From NCBI RefSeq assembly GCF_022844445.1, contig NZ_JALHLS010000012.1, positions 57,451 to 121,450 of the forward strand: a DNA stretch of 64,000 nucleotides, in the 5' to 3' direction. Every line of letters begins with the position of its first letter. Position 1 is the first letter of the stretch. Shown piece after piece: positions 47,249-55,231 of this stretch. The DNA is from Hyphomonas sp. Lineage in GTDB: Bacteria; Pseudomonadota; Alphaproteobacteria; Caulobacterales; Hyphomonadaceae. The notes below the pieces were generated by a model. That model made no database searches. It was not told the DNA's origin and was given only the letters and a program-made list of their open reading frames with translations. The translations under genes were made by a program, and so were the position numbers.

Positions 47249-48726
47249 ACCTGGGCCTCGACGATCCGGCGCACGGCCTCCACCATCCCGCCGCGCGGCA
47301 CTTCGATCTGGCCGGGACGCGCCTCACGGTAGGCCTCGTTCGACGAGATGGCCTTGGCCTTGAGCGCGCCTATTTCGAGATCCTTGATGGTGACCGTGCC
47401 CTTGGCGACTTCATCGCCGCCGACGATGACGACCGCCGGCGAAGAGCGCCGGTCCGCATATTTCATCTGCGCCTTCATGGAAGCGCCGCCCATGTAGGCT
47501 TCCGCGCGTAAACCTGCGCGGCGCAGCTCTGCTGCGAGGCCGAGGGCGAGGCCCGGATTGTCCTTATCCAGATTGAGCACGACCACTGGGCCGTTGAGCT
47601 TGCCGCCTTCCCCCAGGATCGCCAGCGCGGCGGCGAGCCGCGAGATGCCGATGGAGAAGCCGGTGGCCGGCACCGTCTCGCCGGTGAAGCGCGCGACGAG
47701 ATCGTCATACCGCCCACCGCCGCCGATGGAGCCGATGCGGTAAGTCTTGCCATCCTCGCCGGTTACCTCGCGCAGCAGCTCGGCTTCGAAGACCGGGCCG
47801 GTGTAGTATTCCAATCCTCTGACCACGGACGGGTCTATCCTCACGTCGTCCTCCGGCGCGCCAAGCGCCTCCAAAGCAAGTGCGATCGCTTCCAGTTCCG
47901 CAAGGCCTGCCTTGCCCTCTTCGGTGAAACCGGCTGCGCGCGCGAGGTTCGCCAGCGTCACGGCGCGCGTCGCCGCGCCCGCTTCAGCAAAAGCCAGCAC
48001 GCGCTTCACTTCTTCTGCACCGAGCCCTGCACCCTTGGTGAAATCGCCGCTCTCGTCCTTGCGTCCTACGCCGAGTAGGTCTGCGACGCCTGAAGCGCCG
48101 AGCCGGTCCAGCTTGTCTAGCGCACGCAGGATGGCGAGCCGCGCGGCGGGACTTTCCGCGCCGACGGAATCCAGCACGCCGTTAAGCAGTCGCCGCGTGT
48201 TGACGCGGATCACGAACTCGCCGGGCTTCATGCCGATCGCGCGGAGCGCCTCGGCGCCCATCGCGATCATTTCGGCATCGGCATGGAACCCGGGCGCGCC
48301 CACCGTGTCCGCGTCGCACTGCCAGAATTCGCGGAACCGCCCCGGCCCCGGCTTCTCGTTGCGCCAGACCGGACCCGCCGCATACCGCCGGAACGGGCGG
48401 CCAAGCCCCTGCCCCTGCTCCGCCACGAAGCGGGCGAGCGGCGCAGTCAGATCATAACGCAGCGACATCCACTGCTCATCATCGTCCTGGATCGCGAAGA
48501 CGCCAGCGTTCGGCCGATCCGCGTCCGGAAGGAACTTGCCGAGCGAATCGGCATACTCGAACGCCCCGGTATCCAGCGCCTCGAAGCCCCACTGGCGATA
48601 GACCCCGGTTACTGTTTCGACGAGGCGCGCCTGCGCCTGGATCAAGCCTTCGCGCTTGTCCGGAAAGCCGCGCGGCTTGCGGGCGAGATCCTTGCCGGAG
48701 GCGGGCGATGTTGCCTTGTCGCTCAT
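47245..48726 (-). CDS. hisS: Histidyl-tRNA synthetase
   Basis: 493 residues. Class II motifs: SLRYDLTAPLARFVAE (motif 1/2 region), FRRYAAGPVWRNEKPGPGRFREF (motif 2, given by its ends FRRYAAGPVW and GRFREF), and the His-specific GLEYYTGPVFE. Motif 3 is FSIGISRLAAAL and a C-terminal anticodon-binding domain follows. The gene lies at the head of the hisS-hisZ-hisG operon and immediately downstream of the leader attenuator. The presence of a tRNA synthetase under attenuation ties charging capacity and histidine synthesis together. Confidence 0.97.
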   Translation of the reverse strand: MSDKATSPASGKDLARKPRGFPDKREGLIQAQARLVETVTGVYRQWGFEALDTGAFEYADSLGKFLPDADRPNAGVFAIQDDDEQWMSLRYDLTAPLARFVAEQGQGLGRPFRRYAAGPVWRNEKPGPGRFREFWQCDADTVGAPGFHADAEMIAMGAEALRAIGMKPGEFVIRVNTRRLLNGVLDSVGAESPAARLAILRALDKLDRLGASGVADLLGVGRKDESGDFTKGAGLGAEEVKRVLAFAEAGAATRAVTLANLARAAGFTEEGKAGLAELEAIALALEALGAPEDDVRIDPSVVRGLEYYTGPVFEAELLREVTGEDGKTYRIGSIGGGGRYDDLVARFTGETVPATGFSIGISRLAAALAILGEGGKLNGPVVVLNLDKDNPGLALGLAAELRRAGLRAEAYMGGASMKAQMKYADRRSSPAVVIVGGDEVAKGTVTIKDLEIGALKAKAISSNEAYREARPGQIEVPRGGMVEAVRRIVEAQV

Positions 48727-48865
48727 GGTCGTTCCAGGTCCTGTGTCAGGCTGAGCCCGCTTAAACGGCGCGGGCCGGAATGGGAAGGCGGCGCGTCGAA
48801 CGGGCGCGGGAGCCGGTTGGGGCCTGTCGTCGTCTGCTTCGGTTCTGGAGGGGGAACACTAATCA

Positions 48866-48902
48866 GAGGCGCAGCCGGACCGGTTCGCGCCTCGCCGGCG
48901 CG
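48866..48902 (-). promoter_or_regulatory. Histidine attenuator: two mutually exclusive hairpins
   Basis: On the minus strand CGCGCC (48902-48897), directly after the leader stop codon, can pair with GGCGCG (48891-48886) across a GGCGA loop. The same 3' arm belongs to a second hairpin, GAGGCGC (48893-48887) with GCGCCTC (48872-48866), strengthened by an inner CCGG/CCGG pair. Only one can form at a time. The second is followed by TGATTAGTGTT, moderately U-rich. A ribosome at the leader stop would cover the first arm and favour the second hairpin (termination). A ribosome stalled on the His codons would leave the first hairpin free (read-through). Confidence 0.75.
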
Positions 48903-48941
48903 TCATGCGTGATGATGATGGTGGTGCGGGTGCGTGCTCAT
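48903..48941 (-). CDS. hisL: Histidine operon leader peptide
   Basis: A 12-codon frame from the ATG at 48941 encodes MSTHPHHHHHHA, with seven His codons (mixed CAC and CAT). It ends in TGA right at the attenuator and lies 177 bases upstream of hisS on the same strand. Polyhistidine leader peptides of this form control his operons in enterobacteria by ribosome stalling when charged tRNA-His is scarce. No Shine-Dalgarno sequence is evident, but the predicted promoter would put the transcript start just before the ATG. Confidence 0.85.
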   Translation of the reverse strand: MSTHPHHHHHHA

Positions 48942-48949
48942 TGCCGGGC

Positions 48950-48978
48950 CGGATACTGAGGCAGCCCGGGAAAGTCAA
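48950..48978 (-). promoter_or_regulatory. Predicted promoter of the his leader transcript
   Basis: TTGACT (48978-48973) and TATCCG (48955-48950) are spaced by exactly 17 bases. The -35 box matches the sigma-70 consensus in 5 of 6 positions; the -10 box is weak. A start about 7 bases further on would fall within a few bases of the leader ATG, giving a nearly leaderless mRNA. Confidence 0.5.
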
Positions 48979-49132
48979 CCGCAGCCGGGTTAAACGGGCC
49001 TTAAAGCGGACGTGCTTGCAGGCCGCCTCAAATCGGCTAGTCATCCCTCACCGGGCTTCGTGGGCGCCCGGACAGGCGTGCGCGCCCAAGCCCCACTCGA
49101 TGGCCTGTGGCCAGAGTGTGGAGACTTGAGAG

Positions 49133-50428
49133 ATGACGCCCCCGCCCCCCTCCCTCGGCGAACTGACCGCCACAAGCTTCCGCATCGGCTGCCTTGGTTT
49201 CGGCGGCCCCGCCGGGCAGATTGCCCTGATGCACCGTATCTTCGTGGACGAGAAGAAATGGCTCGGCGAGGCGGAATACCTGCACGCCCTCAATTACTGC
49301 ATGCTGCTGCCCGGACCCGAGGCGCAGCAGCTCGCCACATATGCCGGCTGGCGCCTGCACGGCGTGCGCGGCGGCGTGATTGCGGGCGGCCTGTTCGTGT
49401 TGCCGGGCGCGCTGATCGTGTTCGGGCTGACCTGGCTCTATGCGACGCTTGGCACAACGCCGCTGGTCGCGGCACTGTTCTACGGCGTCAAGGCGGCGGT
49501 GATCGGCTTCATCCTTGAAGCGCTCTGGAAGGTGGGCAAGCGGGCGCTAAATTCGGCGAGCGATGTGGCGATTGCCCTGCTCGCCTTCTTTGGCCTGCTC
49601 CTGTTTGCGCTGCCCTTCCCGCTGGTGATCGCGGCGGCGGCCTCCATTGGCCTTGCGCGGAGTTTCGGCGCGCCCCTGACAAGCGCGGAACCGAAAGCCG
49701 CCTCGCCGAAAGCCGGGCGGGCCTTTGCCACGGCGTTCGGCTGGGCGGCAATCTGGGCGGCGCCGGTGCTTGCTGCGCTCGCGCTGCTCGGGCCGGACCA
49801 TGTGCTGACACGGGTCGGGCTGCTGTTCTCCAAGCTGGCGCTCGTCACGTTCGGCGGGGCCTATACGGTGCTCGCCTATCTCCAGCAGCAGGCGGTCGAG
49901 GCGGAAGGTTGGCTGACCGCGCCGCAGATGATCGACGGGCTGGGTCTTGCCGAGACGACGCCGGGGCCCCTGGTTCTGGTGAACCAGTTCGTCGGCTTCA
50001 TGGCAGGCTGGCAGGCCGAGGGCGGCGGGCTCGCGCTCGCCGCCCTCGCCGCGCTGATGGCCAGCTGGTGCACCTTTGCACCTTCCTTCGTCTGGATCTT
50101 CGCGGGCGCCCCGTTTGCTGAATCCCTGCGGCGCAACCGTTTTGCCGCCGGTATCCTGAAGGCGATCACGGCGGCCGTATTCGGAATCATCGCCAAGATC
50201 GCGCTGGTCTTTGGCATCGCGGTGCTGTTCCGGGCAAGCTTCGAAACGGCCCTGCCTGCCGGAATTACCGTGGACCTGCCTGACCTTTCGACGCTTGACC
50301 CGCTGGCGCTGATGATCGCGGCCGGCGCGGCCATTGCCCTGATCCGTTTCAAGGCCAATATCCTCCTGGTCATCCTGGCCTGCGCGCTGGCAGGCCTTGT
50401 CAGGCTGGCCCTGACCCCCGGCGCTTGA
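49133..50428 (+). CDS. chrA: Chromate transporter family protein (CHR), two-domain
   Basis: 431 residues with about 12 hydrophobic segments in two homologous halves, the long-chain CHR form. The N-terminal signature FRIGCLGFGGPAGQIALMHR and YCMLLPGPEAQQLATY, and the second-half copy LVTFGGAYTVLAYLQQQAVE with GLAETTPGPL, are family hallmarks. CHR proteins export chromate or carry other oxyanions. No chrB regulator is next to it, so chromate resistance is not certain. Divergent from hisS. Confidence 0.92.
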   Translation: MTPPPPSLGELTATSFRIGCLGFGGPAGQIALMHRIFVDEKKWLGEAEYLHALNYCMLLPGPEAQQLATYAGWRLHGVRGGVIAGGLFVLPGALIVFGLTWLYATLGTTPLVAALFYGVKAAVIGFILEALWKVGKRALNSASDVAIALLAFFGLLLFALPFPLVIAAAASIGLARSFGAPLTSAEPKAASPKAGRAFATAFGWAAIWAAPVLAALALLGPDHVLTRVGLLFSKLALVTFGGAYTVLAYLQQQAVEAEGWLTAPQMIDGLGLAETTPGPLVLVNQFVGFMAGWQAEGGGLALAALAALMASWCTFAPSFVWIFAGAPFAESLRRNRFAAGILKAITAAVFGIIAKIALVFGIAVLFRASFETALPAGITVDLPDLSTLDPLALMIAAGAAIALIRFKANILLVILACALAGLVRLALTPGA

Positions 50429-50566
50429 CGCCGGGGGGCGAGTCACTATTTTGCCGCCCACACTTGGAACCGGGCCCCTCTGGTATCTGCGGCGGCAGAT
50501 GCGATGTCGGATCCCTCACGGATATTGCGCAAACGCGGCGCGCCTTTCCGGACCCCTGTCACCCCC

Positions 50567-51616
50567 ATGCCTGAATTCCTGACCGTTACTTACGCGGGCC
50601 AACCTGTTTGGTTGTGGTTCGCCTTCCTCTCCTTCATCGCCTTCCTGCTTTGGGTCGATCTCGGCCTCCTGAACAAGAAGGACGAAGTCGTCTCCCCCAA
50701 GAAGAGCGCCATCATGTGGGCGTGCTTCGCCTCGCTCGCGGTAGCCTTCGGCTTCTATGTTTACTTCGGCTATGAGCCCGACCCGCAGTTCTACAACGAA
50801 CCCGATAACCTGAACGCCCAGGCCACAATCCAGTTCGCCACCGGCTACCTGCTGGAAACAGCCCTGGCCTTCGACAACATCTTCGTCATCGGCATGGTGT
50901 TCACCTTCTTCGCCGTGCCACGCGAGTACCAGCACCGCGTTCTATTCTGGGGCATCATCGGCGCCATTGTCTTCCGGGGCATTTTCATCTCACTGGGCGC
51001 CGCGATCGTGAACGAGTTCACCTGGGTGCTCTACTTCTTCGCCGCCTTCCTGATCTTCACCGGCGGCAAAATGCTGCTCTCCGGCGGCGGAGATGACGAC
51101 CACATGGACCTCAACGAGAACCCGGTCCTGAAATTCCTGAGGAAACGCCTTCGGATCACCGACACTATCGAGAACCACAATTTCGTGGTGCGCAAGCCGC
51201 ATCCGGTCACCGGCAAGCTGGTCCTCTGGGGCACGCCGCTGCTGCTCTGCGTGATCATGGTCGAGGCTGTGGATATCGTGTTCGCAGTGGACTCGGTGCC
51301 GGCAATCTTCGCGGTCACGCGTGACCCGTTCATCGTTTACACGTCGAACATCTTCGCCATCCTCGGCCTGCGGTCGATGTACTTCATGCTGGCCGCCGCG
51401 ATCGAGCGGTTCAAGTATCTCAAGTACGGTCTGTCGCTGGTGCTGGTGCTGATCGGCTTGAAGATCTTCTGGAACTTCCTGCTCTACAAGCAGCTGCACC
51501 TCGTGCCCTACCTCGAGCCGCAATGGTCGCTGATGCTGACCATCGCTTTCCTCGGCGGGGCGATCCTCTACTCGCTGTGGAAGACCAGCGCGAAAGAGAA
51601 AGCGCCGCTAGGCTGA
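50567..51616 (+). CDS. TerC-family integral membrane protein
   Basis: 349 residues from the ATG at 50567 (PEFLTVTYAGQPVWLW); the frame opens 21 codons earlier. It has 8-9 membrane helices. TerC signatures LETALAFDNIFVIGMVF and VEAVDIVFAVDSVPAIFAVT contain the acidic residues thought to bind metal. Relatives export manganese or supply it to secreted proteins. I looked for a yybP-ykoY manganese riboswitch in the 138-base upstream gap and could not support one. Confidence 0.92.
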   Translation: MPEFLTVTYAGQPVWLWFAFLSFIAFLLWVDLGLLNKKDEVVSPKKSAIMWACFASLAVAFGFYVYFGYEPDPQFYNEPDNLNAQATIQFATGYLLETALAFDNIFVIGMVFTFFAVPREYQHRVLFWGIIGAIVFRGIFISLGAAIVNEFTWVLYFFAAFLIFTGGKMLLSGGGDDDHMDLNENPVLKFLRKRLRITDTIENHNFVVRKPHPVTGKLVLWGTPLLLCVIMVEAVDIVFAVDSVPAIFAVTRDPFIVYTSNIFAILGLRSMYFMLAAAIERFKYLKYGLSLVLVLIGLKIFWNFLLYKQLHLVPYLEPQWSLMLTIAFLGGAILYSLWKTSAKEKAPLG

Positions 51617-51628
51617 AGCCCTTCGGGG

Positions 51629-51658
51629 CCCCTCTCCTGCAATGCGGGAGAGGGGTTC
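51629..51658 (+). terminator. Terminator hairpin after the TerC gene
   Basis: CCCCTCTCC with its complement around a 9-base loop, followed by TTCT. It lies 12 bases after the TerC stop and also reads as a hairpin for the convergent thioesterase gene. Its sequence resembles the terminator near 37.93 kb. Confidence 0.6.
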
Positions 51659-51670
51659 TGGGCCTCAGCC

Positions 51671-52147
51671 CTAGGTCTTCGCCTTTGCCGCCGCCGCCTC
51701 GCGTATCGGAGCGCCGTCACGCCTCGGGATGATCTTGAAGATGCCGGTGCCACGCATGATCGTCTTGTCGCCGGTCCAGATTCGGCCTTCGACCGTGATG
51801 ATGTCGTCCTGCTGGCCGACCACGACGCCATCGCCTTCGACGAAGCTGCCGAGCGGCGCGCCGGCGAGGAAGTCGCAAAGCAGCCGGACGGTGACCCACC
51901 AGGTGTCCTCGTCGTTCTCTACGGCGCCGCCCCAGGCCATGTCGGCGAAGGTCATCAGCATCCCGCCATGCGCGTTGAGCATGCCGTTGGTGTGATACTC
52001 CTCCACCCGGAAGGCGCGCGTCAGGTGGCCGTTCTCGCGTTTCTCGAACAGCGGGCCGATCTGGCGACCAAAGCCGCGATGCCAGGCAAGCTGGGCATAA
52101 CCGGGGGGAAGCTCGGTGGTCTGGTAGCGGTTGAAATCGTCAGTCAT
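51671..52147 (-). CDS. PaaI-family hotdog thioesterase
   Basis: 158 residues from the ATG at 52147; the longer upstream frame runs across the next gene and is rejected. PaaI-type features are HTNGMLNAHGGMLMTFADMAWGG (quoted by its ends NGMLNAHGG and FADMAW) and RLLCDFLAGAPLGSFVEG. Such enzymes hydrolyse acyl-CoA thioesters. Substrate unknown. Convergent with the TerC gene. Confidence 0.88.
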   Translation of the reverse strand: MTDDFNRYQTTELPPGYAQLAWHRGFGRQIGPLFEKRENGHLTRAFRVEEYHTNGMLNAHGGMLMTFADMAWGGAVENDEDTWWVTVRLLCDFLAGAPLGSFVEGDGVVVGQQDDIITVEGRIWTGDKTIMRGTGIFKIIPRRDGAPIREAAAAKAKT

Positions 52148-52228
52148 GGGCGGGGGATAAACCCAGGACCGGGGCAACTGCAAGGGATGCCTTGAATTTG
52201 CCATCGGGGATCGCAAAGCATTTGTTCC

Positions 52229-53011
52229 ATGCTTCGCACACTGATGACCCTCGCCCTCGCCGCCAGCCTGCTGGCTCCCGCCGCGCTGGCCAAAGGCAGG
52301 GCCAGGGACAATGCGGTGGTCTCTGCCTCGGTCATGGGCTCGCGCGAGCCGCTGGACGCTTGCGGGGGCCGCGACCTCCTCGACGCCGTCGTGCCGGATG
52401 GGCCCTTCCTGGAAGCCTGCAAGTTTCACGATGCCTGCTACCGCTCTGGGCTGCTGGACCAGGGCGTCTGCGACGCCGACTTCCTGCACGACATGCGCGA
52501 AGCCTGCGATGCCAACTGGCCGAAGGCTGCCGCACCCGGCAAGCACGGTGCCTGCGAAGTGGCGGCCTACACCTATTTCCGGGCAGTCAATTCCCGCTTC
52601 GGTTCGATGCTTTATCCGCGCGGCGTGACCGAAGGCCAGTTCGGCGCCGTTACCCAGACCGTGAGCGCCGGGCTCGGAGGCACCCCTCATCTGGAAGCCT
52701 GCGCCGAGGCGCGCAATGCCTCGAACCGGAAGCTGCGCTTCTTCCTGACGCTGCATGACGAGCGGGGCAAATGGATCGCCACCGCGCCCGGCCTCTCGGC
52801 CCAGTCGCTGCAGCCCGGCGAGACGAAGACTATCTGTGCCGGTACATCGGTGTCCTTCTTCCGCAGCGCAGAAAACATCGGCGAGGCCTATGCGCTGACG
52901 CTGAAGGTGGACGATCCCTCAACACTGAACCCGTTCGGCGACCTGCTTGATGTCGACCGGATGGACTGCGAGACGGCCAGCGGCAGGTGTCAGCGGATCG
53001 CCGCGCGCTAG
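52229..53011 (+). CDS. Secreted phospholipase A2-like protein
   Basis: 260 residues with a signal peptide (about 1-21, ending AALAKG). The PLA2 core is clear: CKFHDACY with catalytic-type His67-Asp68, then CDADFLHDMREAC, which matches the prokaryotic PLA2 pattern of paired cysteines and a second acidic residue. At least ten cysteines suggest disulfides. The C-terminal ~130 residues form an extra domain without a match I recognise. PLA2 releases fatty acids from phospholipid sn-2. Its stop overlaps the end of the rubredoxin gene on the other strand. Confidence 0.8.
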   Translation: MLRTLMTLALAASLLAPAALAKGRARDNAVVSASVMGSREPLDACGGRDLLDAVVPDGPFLEACKFHDACYRSGLLDQGVCDADFLHDMREACDANWPKAAAPGKHGACEVAAYTYFRAVNSRFGSMLYPRGVTEGQFGAVTQTVSAGLGGTPHLEACAEARNASNRKLRFFLTLHDERGKWIATAPGLSAQSLQPGETKTICAGTSVSFFRSAENIGEAYALTLKVDDPSTLNPFGDLLDVDRMDCETASGRCQRIAAR

Positions 53012-53184
53012 AGCTCGACCATGTCGAACTCGGCCTTCGGCGTGCCGCAGAGCGGGCAGATCCAGCTGCCCGGAATGTCGGCCCAGCGGGTGCCCGGTGC
53101 GAGCCCCTCGCCCGCGTCGCCTTCCGCTTCGTCATAGATGTAGCCGCAGGTCCTGCATTGCCAGGTCTTGAATGGCGCGCTCAT
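53008..53184 (-). CDS. Rubredoxin
   Basis: 58 residues, short and easy to miss. The single-iron site has Cys10, Cys13, Cys43 and Cys46 in CRTCGYIYDEAEGD and WICPLCGTPKAEF, with the usual aromatic residues between. Rubredoxin passes single electrons, typically to alkane hydroxylases or reductases. Its ATG overlaps the TetR gene's stop, so the two are co-translated. The cytochrome P450 lies divergently on the other side of the TetR gene. Confidence 0.97.
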   Translation of the reverse strand: MSAPFKTWQCRTCGYIYDEAEGDAGEGLAPGTRWADIPGSWICPLCGTPKAEFDMVEL

Positions 53185-53840
53185 GGGCGCTTCCCCTTTC
53201 CGGTCTTGATCTTCAGATGATCCCGCAGCGCACCGACGAGGGCGTCCCGCACCGGCGCCGGATCAAAAGACGGGTCGATCAGGCATTGCATCCGCAGGCC
53301 GAGCAGGCTGCAGCCTGCCATCAGCGCCTCGGCATCGGCATCGATCTCGGGACGGATATGGCCGCTCTTCTGGCCGCGCTCGATGAAGGCCCGGATCAGC
53401 ACACGCTCGACCTCATGCGACTCTGCGAACGCGGCGCGCGTCTCCAGCCGGTCGGCCACCGCGGCAGCGAGCAGCATGAAATAGGCCGCGCTCTCGGACT
53501 GGACCGTCATTGTATTGCAGTGCAGCTGGACGAAGGCGCAGAGTGCCTCGAGCCCGTCCATCTCCGCGACGTGGCCGTCCTCAAGGATTTCTCCCTGCCA
53601 CTGGTGCAGGTGCCAGATCAGCGAGCGGATCAGGCCTTCCTTGGAGCCGAACCGCTGGGTGACGAGGCCGCGCGAGAAACCGGCATCACGCGCGATCGCA
53701 TCGAACGTGGCGGCCGAGACACCCTGCTCCGCCACGACCTTGATGGCCGCCGCGATCAGCTCGCGCTCCGATCGGTCGCGCCGTTCGGCCTGGGTCAGGC
53801 GCGGAGTGGCCGTGGCGGGATCAGCGCTTGTGTTCTTCAT
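53181..53840 (-). CDS. TetR/AcrR family transcriptional regulator
   Basis: 219 residues. The N-terminal helix-turn-helix (about 20-65) has the family pattern RSERELIAAAIKVVAEQGVS (20 residues) then FDAIARDAGFSRGLVTQRFGSKEGL quoted as its ends FDAIARDAGFS and RFGSKEGL. The C-terminal ligand domain is not assignable. It is divergent from a P450 gene across 98 bases and co-translated with rubredoxin, so it probably controls both. The inducer may be the P450 substrate. Confidence 0.93.
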   Translation of the reverse strand: MKNTSADPATATPRLTQAERRDRSERELIAAAIKVVAEQGVSAATFDAIARDAGFSRGLVTQRFGSKEGLIRSLIWHLHQWQGEILEDGHVAEMDGLEALCAFVQLHCNTMTVQSESAAYFMLLAAAVADRLETRAAFAESHEVERVLIRAFIERGQKSGHIRPEIDADAEALMAGCSLLGLRMQCLIDPSFDPAPVRDALVGALRDHLKIKTGKGKRP

Positions 53841-53851
53841 GTCGCACCTCT

Positions 53852-53863
53852 AACATATTTGTT
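53852..53863. promoter_or_regulatory. Candidate TetR operator
   Basis: AACATATTTGTT is an imperfect palindrome (AACA/TGTT outer arms) in the 98-base gap between the TetR and P450 genes. A related half site (AGTTTGTAG) follows about 15 bases later. Confidence 0.35.
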
Positions 53864-53938
53864 GGCTGTATAGCAAGTTTGTAGTATCTCTCAGGCTGAG
53901 GCCGGGCGCTCCGGCAAAGGTGTTCAGGGAGGACACGC

Positions 53939-55213
53939 ATGACCATACCCAAGGAAATCGCGCAGGACGTTGTTGATCCGAAAGCCTATGGCGACTGGAA
54001 CCGGTCGCATGCCGCATTTGCCTGGCTCCGCAAGAATGCGCCATTGGATGTGGCCGAAGTCGAGGGCTTCGATCCCTTCTGGGTCGTCACCCGCCACGCC
54101 GATATTCTCAATATCGAGCGCCAGAACGATCTGTTCCACAACGAGGACCGCTCGGCGACGCTGACCACGATCGAGGCCGACAGGCGCGTACGCGAGATGA
54201 TGGGCGGCTCGCCGAACCTGCTGCGCTCGCTCGTGCAGATGGATAACCCCGACCACATGCAGTACCGCCGCCTGACCCAATCCTGGTTCATGCCGCAGAA
54301 CCTGCGGGGGCTCGAAGGCCGAATCCGCGAGATTGCGCGCGGCTTCATCGACAAGATGGCGGAAAAAGGCACCGAGTGCGACTTTGCGCGGGATGTGGCC
54401 TTCCTCTATCCACTGCACGTGATCATGGAAGTGCTCGGCGTGCCAGCGGCGGACGAGCCGCGCATGCTGAAGCTGACGCAGGAACTGTTCGGCACGCAGG
54501 ACCCGGACGTGAACCGCGCCGGCAAGGAGATGCAGGACGCGGGCGAGGCGTTGAACATGATCAACGCAACCGTGCTGGACTTCATGACCTATTTCAACGC
54601 GATGACCGAGGACCGCCGGAAGACCCCGCGCGAGGACCTCGCCAGCGTGATTGCGAACGGCGCTGTATACGGACAACCGCTCGGCCACCTTGAGGCAATG
54701 AGCTACTATATCATTGCGGCGACCGCCGGGCATGACACGACCTCCAATACGACCGCCGGGGCGCTTTGGGCGCTGGCGGAGAACCCTGGCGAGTTTCGGA
54801 AAGTGAAAGACGACCTGTCGCTGATCCCCGCGATGGTGGAAGAGTCGATCCGTTGGGAGACGCCGGTGAAACACTTCATGCGCACGGCGACGGCGGACAC
54901 GGAAGTCGCGGGCAAGGCGATCAGGAAGGGTGACTGGCTATTCCTCTCCTATCCGTCAGGCAATCGCGACGAGGCGGTGTTCGACGATGCCTACACGTTC
55001 AAGGCCGACCGCACGCCGAACAAGCATGTCGCGTTCGGCTACGGCGCGCACGTCTGTCTTGGCCAGCACCTCGGGCGCATGGAGATGCGCGTGCTGTGGG
55101 AAGAACTTCTGCCGCGCCTGAAGTCGGTGGAACTTAGCGGCCCGGCCCGGCGCACACAGGCAAACTTCGTGTGCGGTCCCAAGGAAGTGCCGATCCGGTT
55201 CGAGATGGCATGA
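53939..55213 (+). CDS. Cytochrome P450
   Basis: 424 residues, soluble bacterial P450. The oxygen-activating I-helix is AGHDTTSNTTAG, the K-helix ExxR is in EESIRWETP, and the heme Cys (about residue 373) lies in FGYGAHVCLGQHLG. A strong AGGGAGGA site precedes the start. Its subfamily and substrate cannot be fixed here; lipid, alkane or terpenoid oxidation would fit a rubredoxin/TetR neighbour. No ferredoxin or ferredoxin reductase gene is adjacent, so the redox partner may be encoded elsewhere. Confidence 0.95.
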   Translation: MTIPKEIAQDVVDPKAYGDWNRSHAAFAWLRKNAPLDVAEVEGFDPFWVVTRHADILNIERQNDLFHNEDRSATLTTIEADRRVREMMGGSPNLLRSLVQMDNPDHMQYRRLTQSWFMPQNLRGLEGRIREIARGFIDKMAEKGTECDFARDVAFLYPLHVIMEVLGVPAADEPRMLKLTQELFGTQDPDVNRAGKEMQDAGEALNMINATVLDFMTYFNAMTEDRRKTPREDLASVIANGAVYGQPLGHLEAMSYYIIAATAGHDTTSNTTAGALWALAENPGEFRKVKDDLSLIPAMVEESIRWETPVKHFMRTATADTEVAGKAIRKGDWLFLSYPSGNRDEAVFDDAYTFKADRTPNKHVAFGYGAHVCLGQHLGRMEMRVLWEELLPRLKSVELSGPARRTQANFVCGPKEVPIRFEMA

Positions 55214-55231
55214 GCCAGCACCGGTGGCTGG

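Noticed and set aside
48859..49044. 61-codon minus-strand gene upstream of hisS
   Set aside because: It overlaps the His leader in another frame and has no start signal; the leader peptide explains the region better.
50429..50566. Manganese (yybP-ykoY) riboswitch upstream of the TerC gene
   Set aside because: The conserved loop motifs of that riboswitch class could not be found.
52148..52756. N-terminal extension of the PaaI thioesterase
   Set aside because: It would overlap the phospholipase A2-like gene; the hotdog domain begins right after the ATG at 52147.
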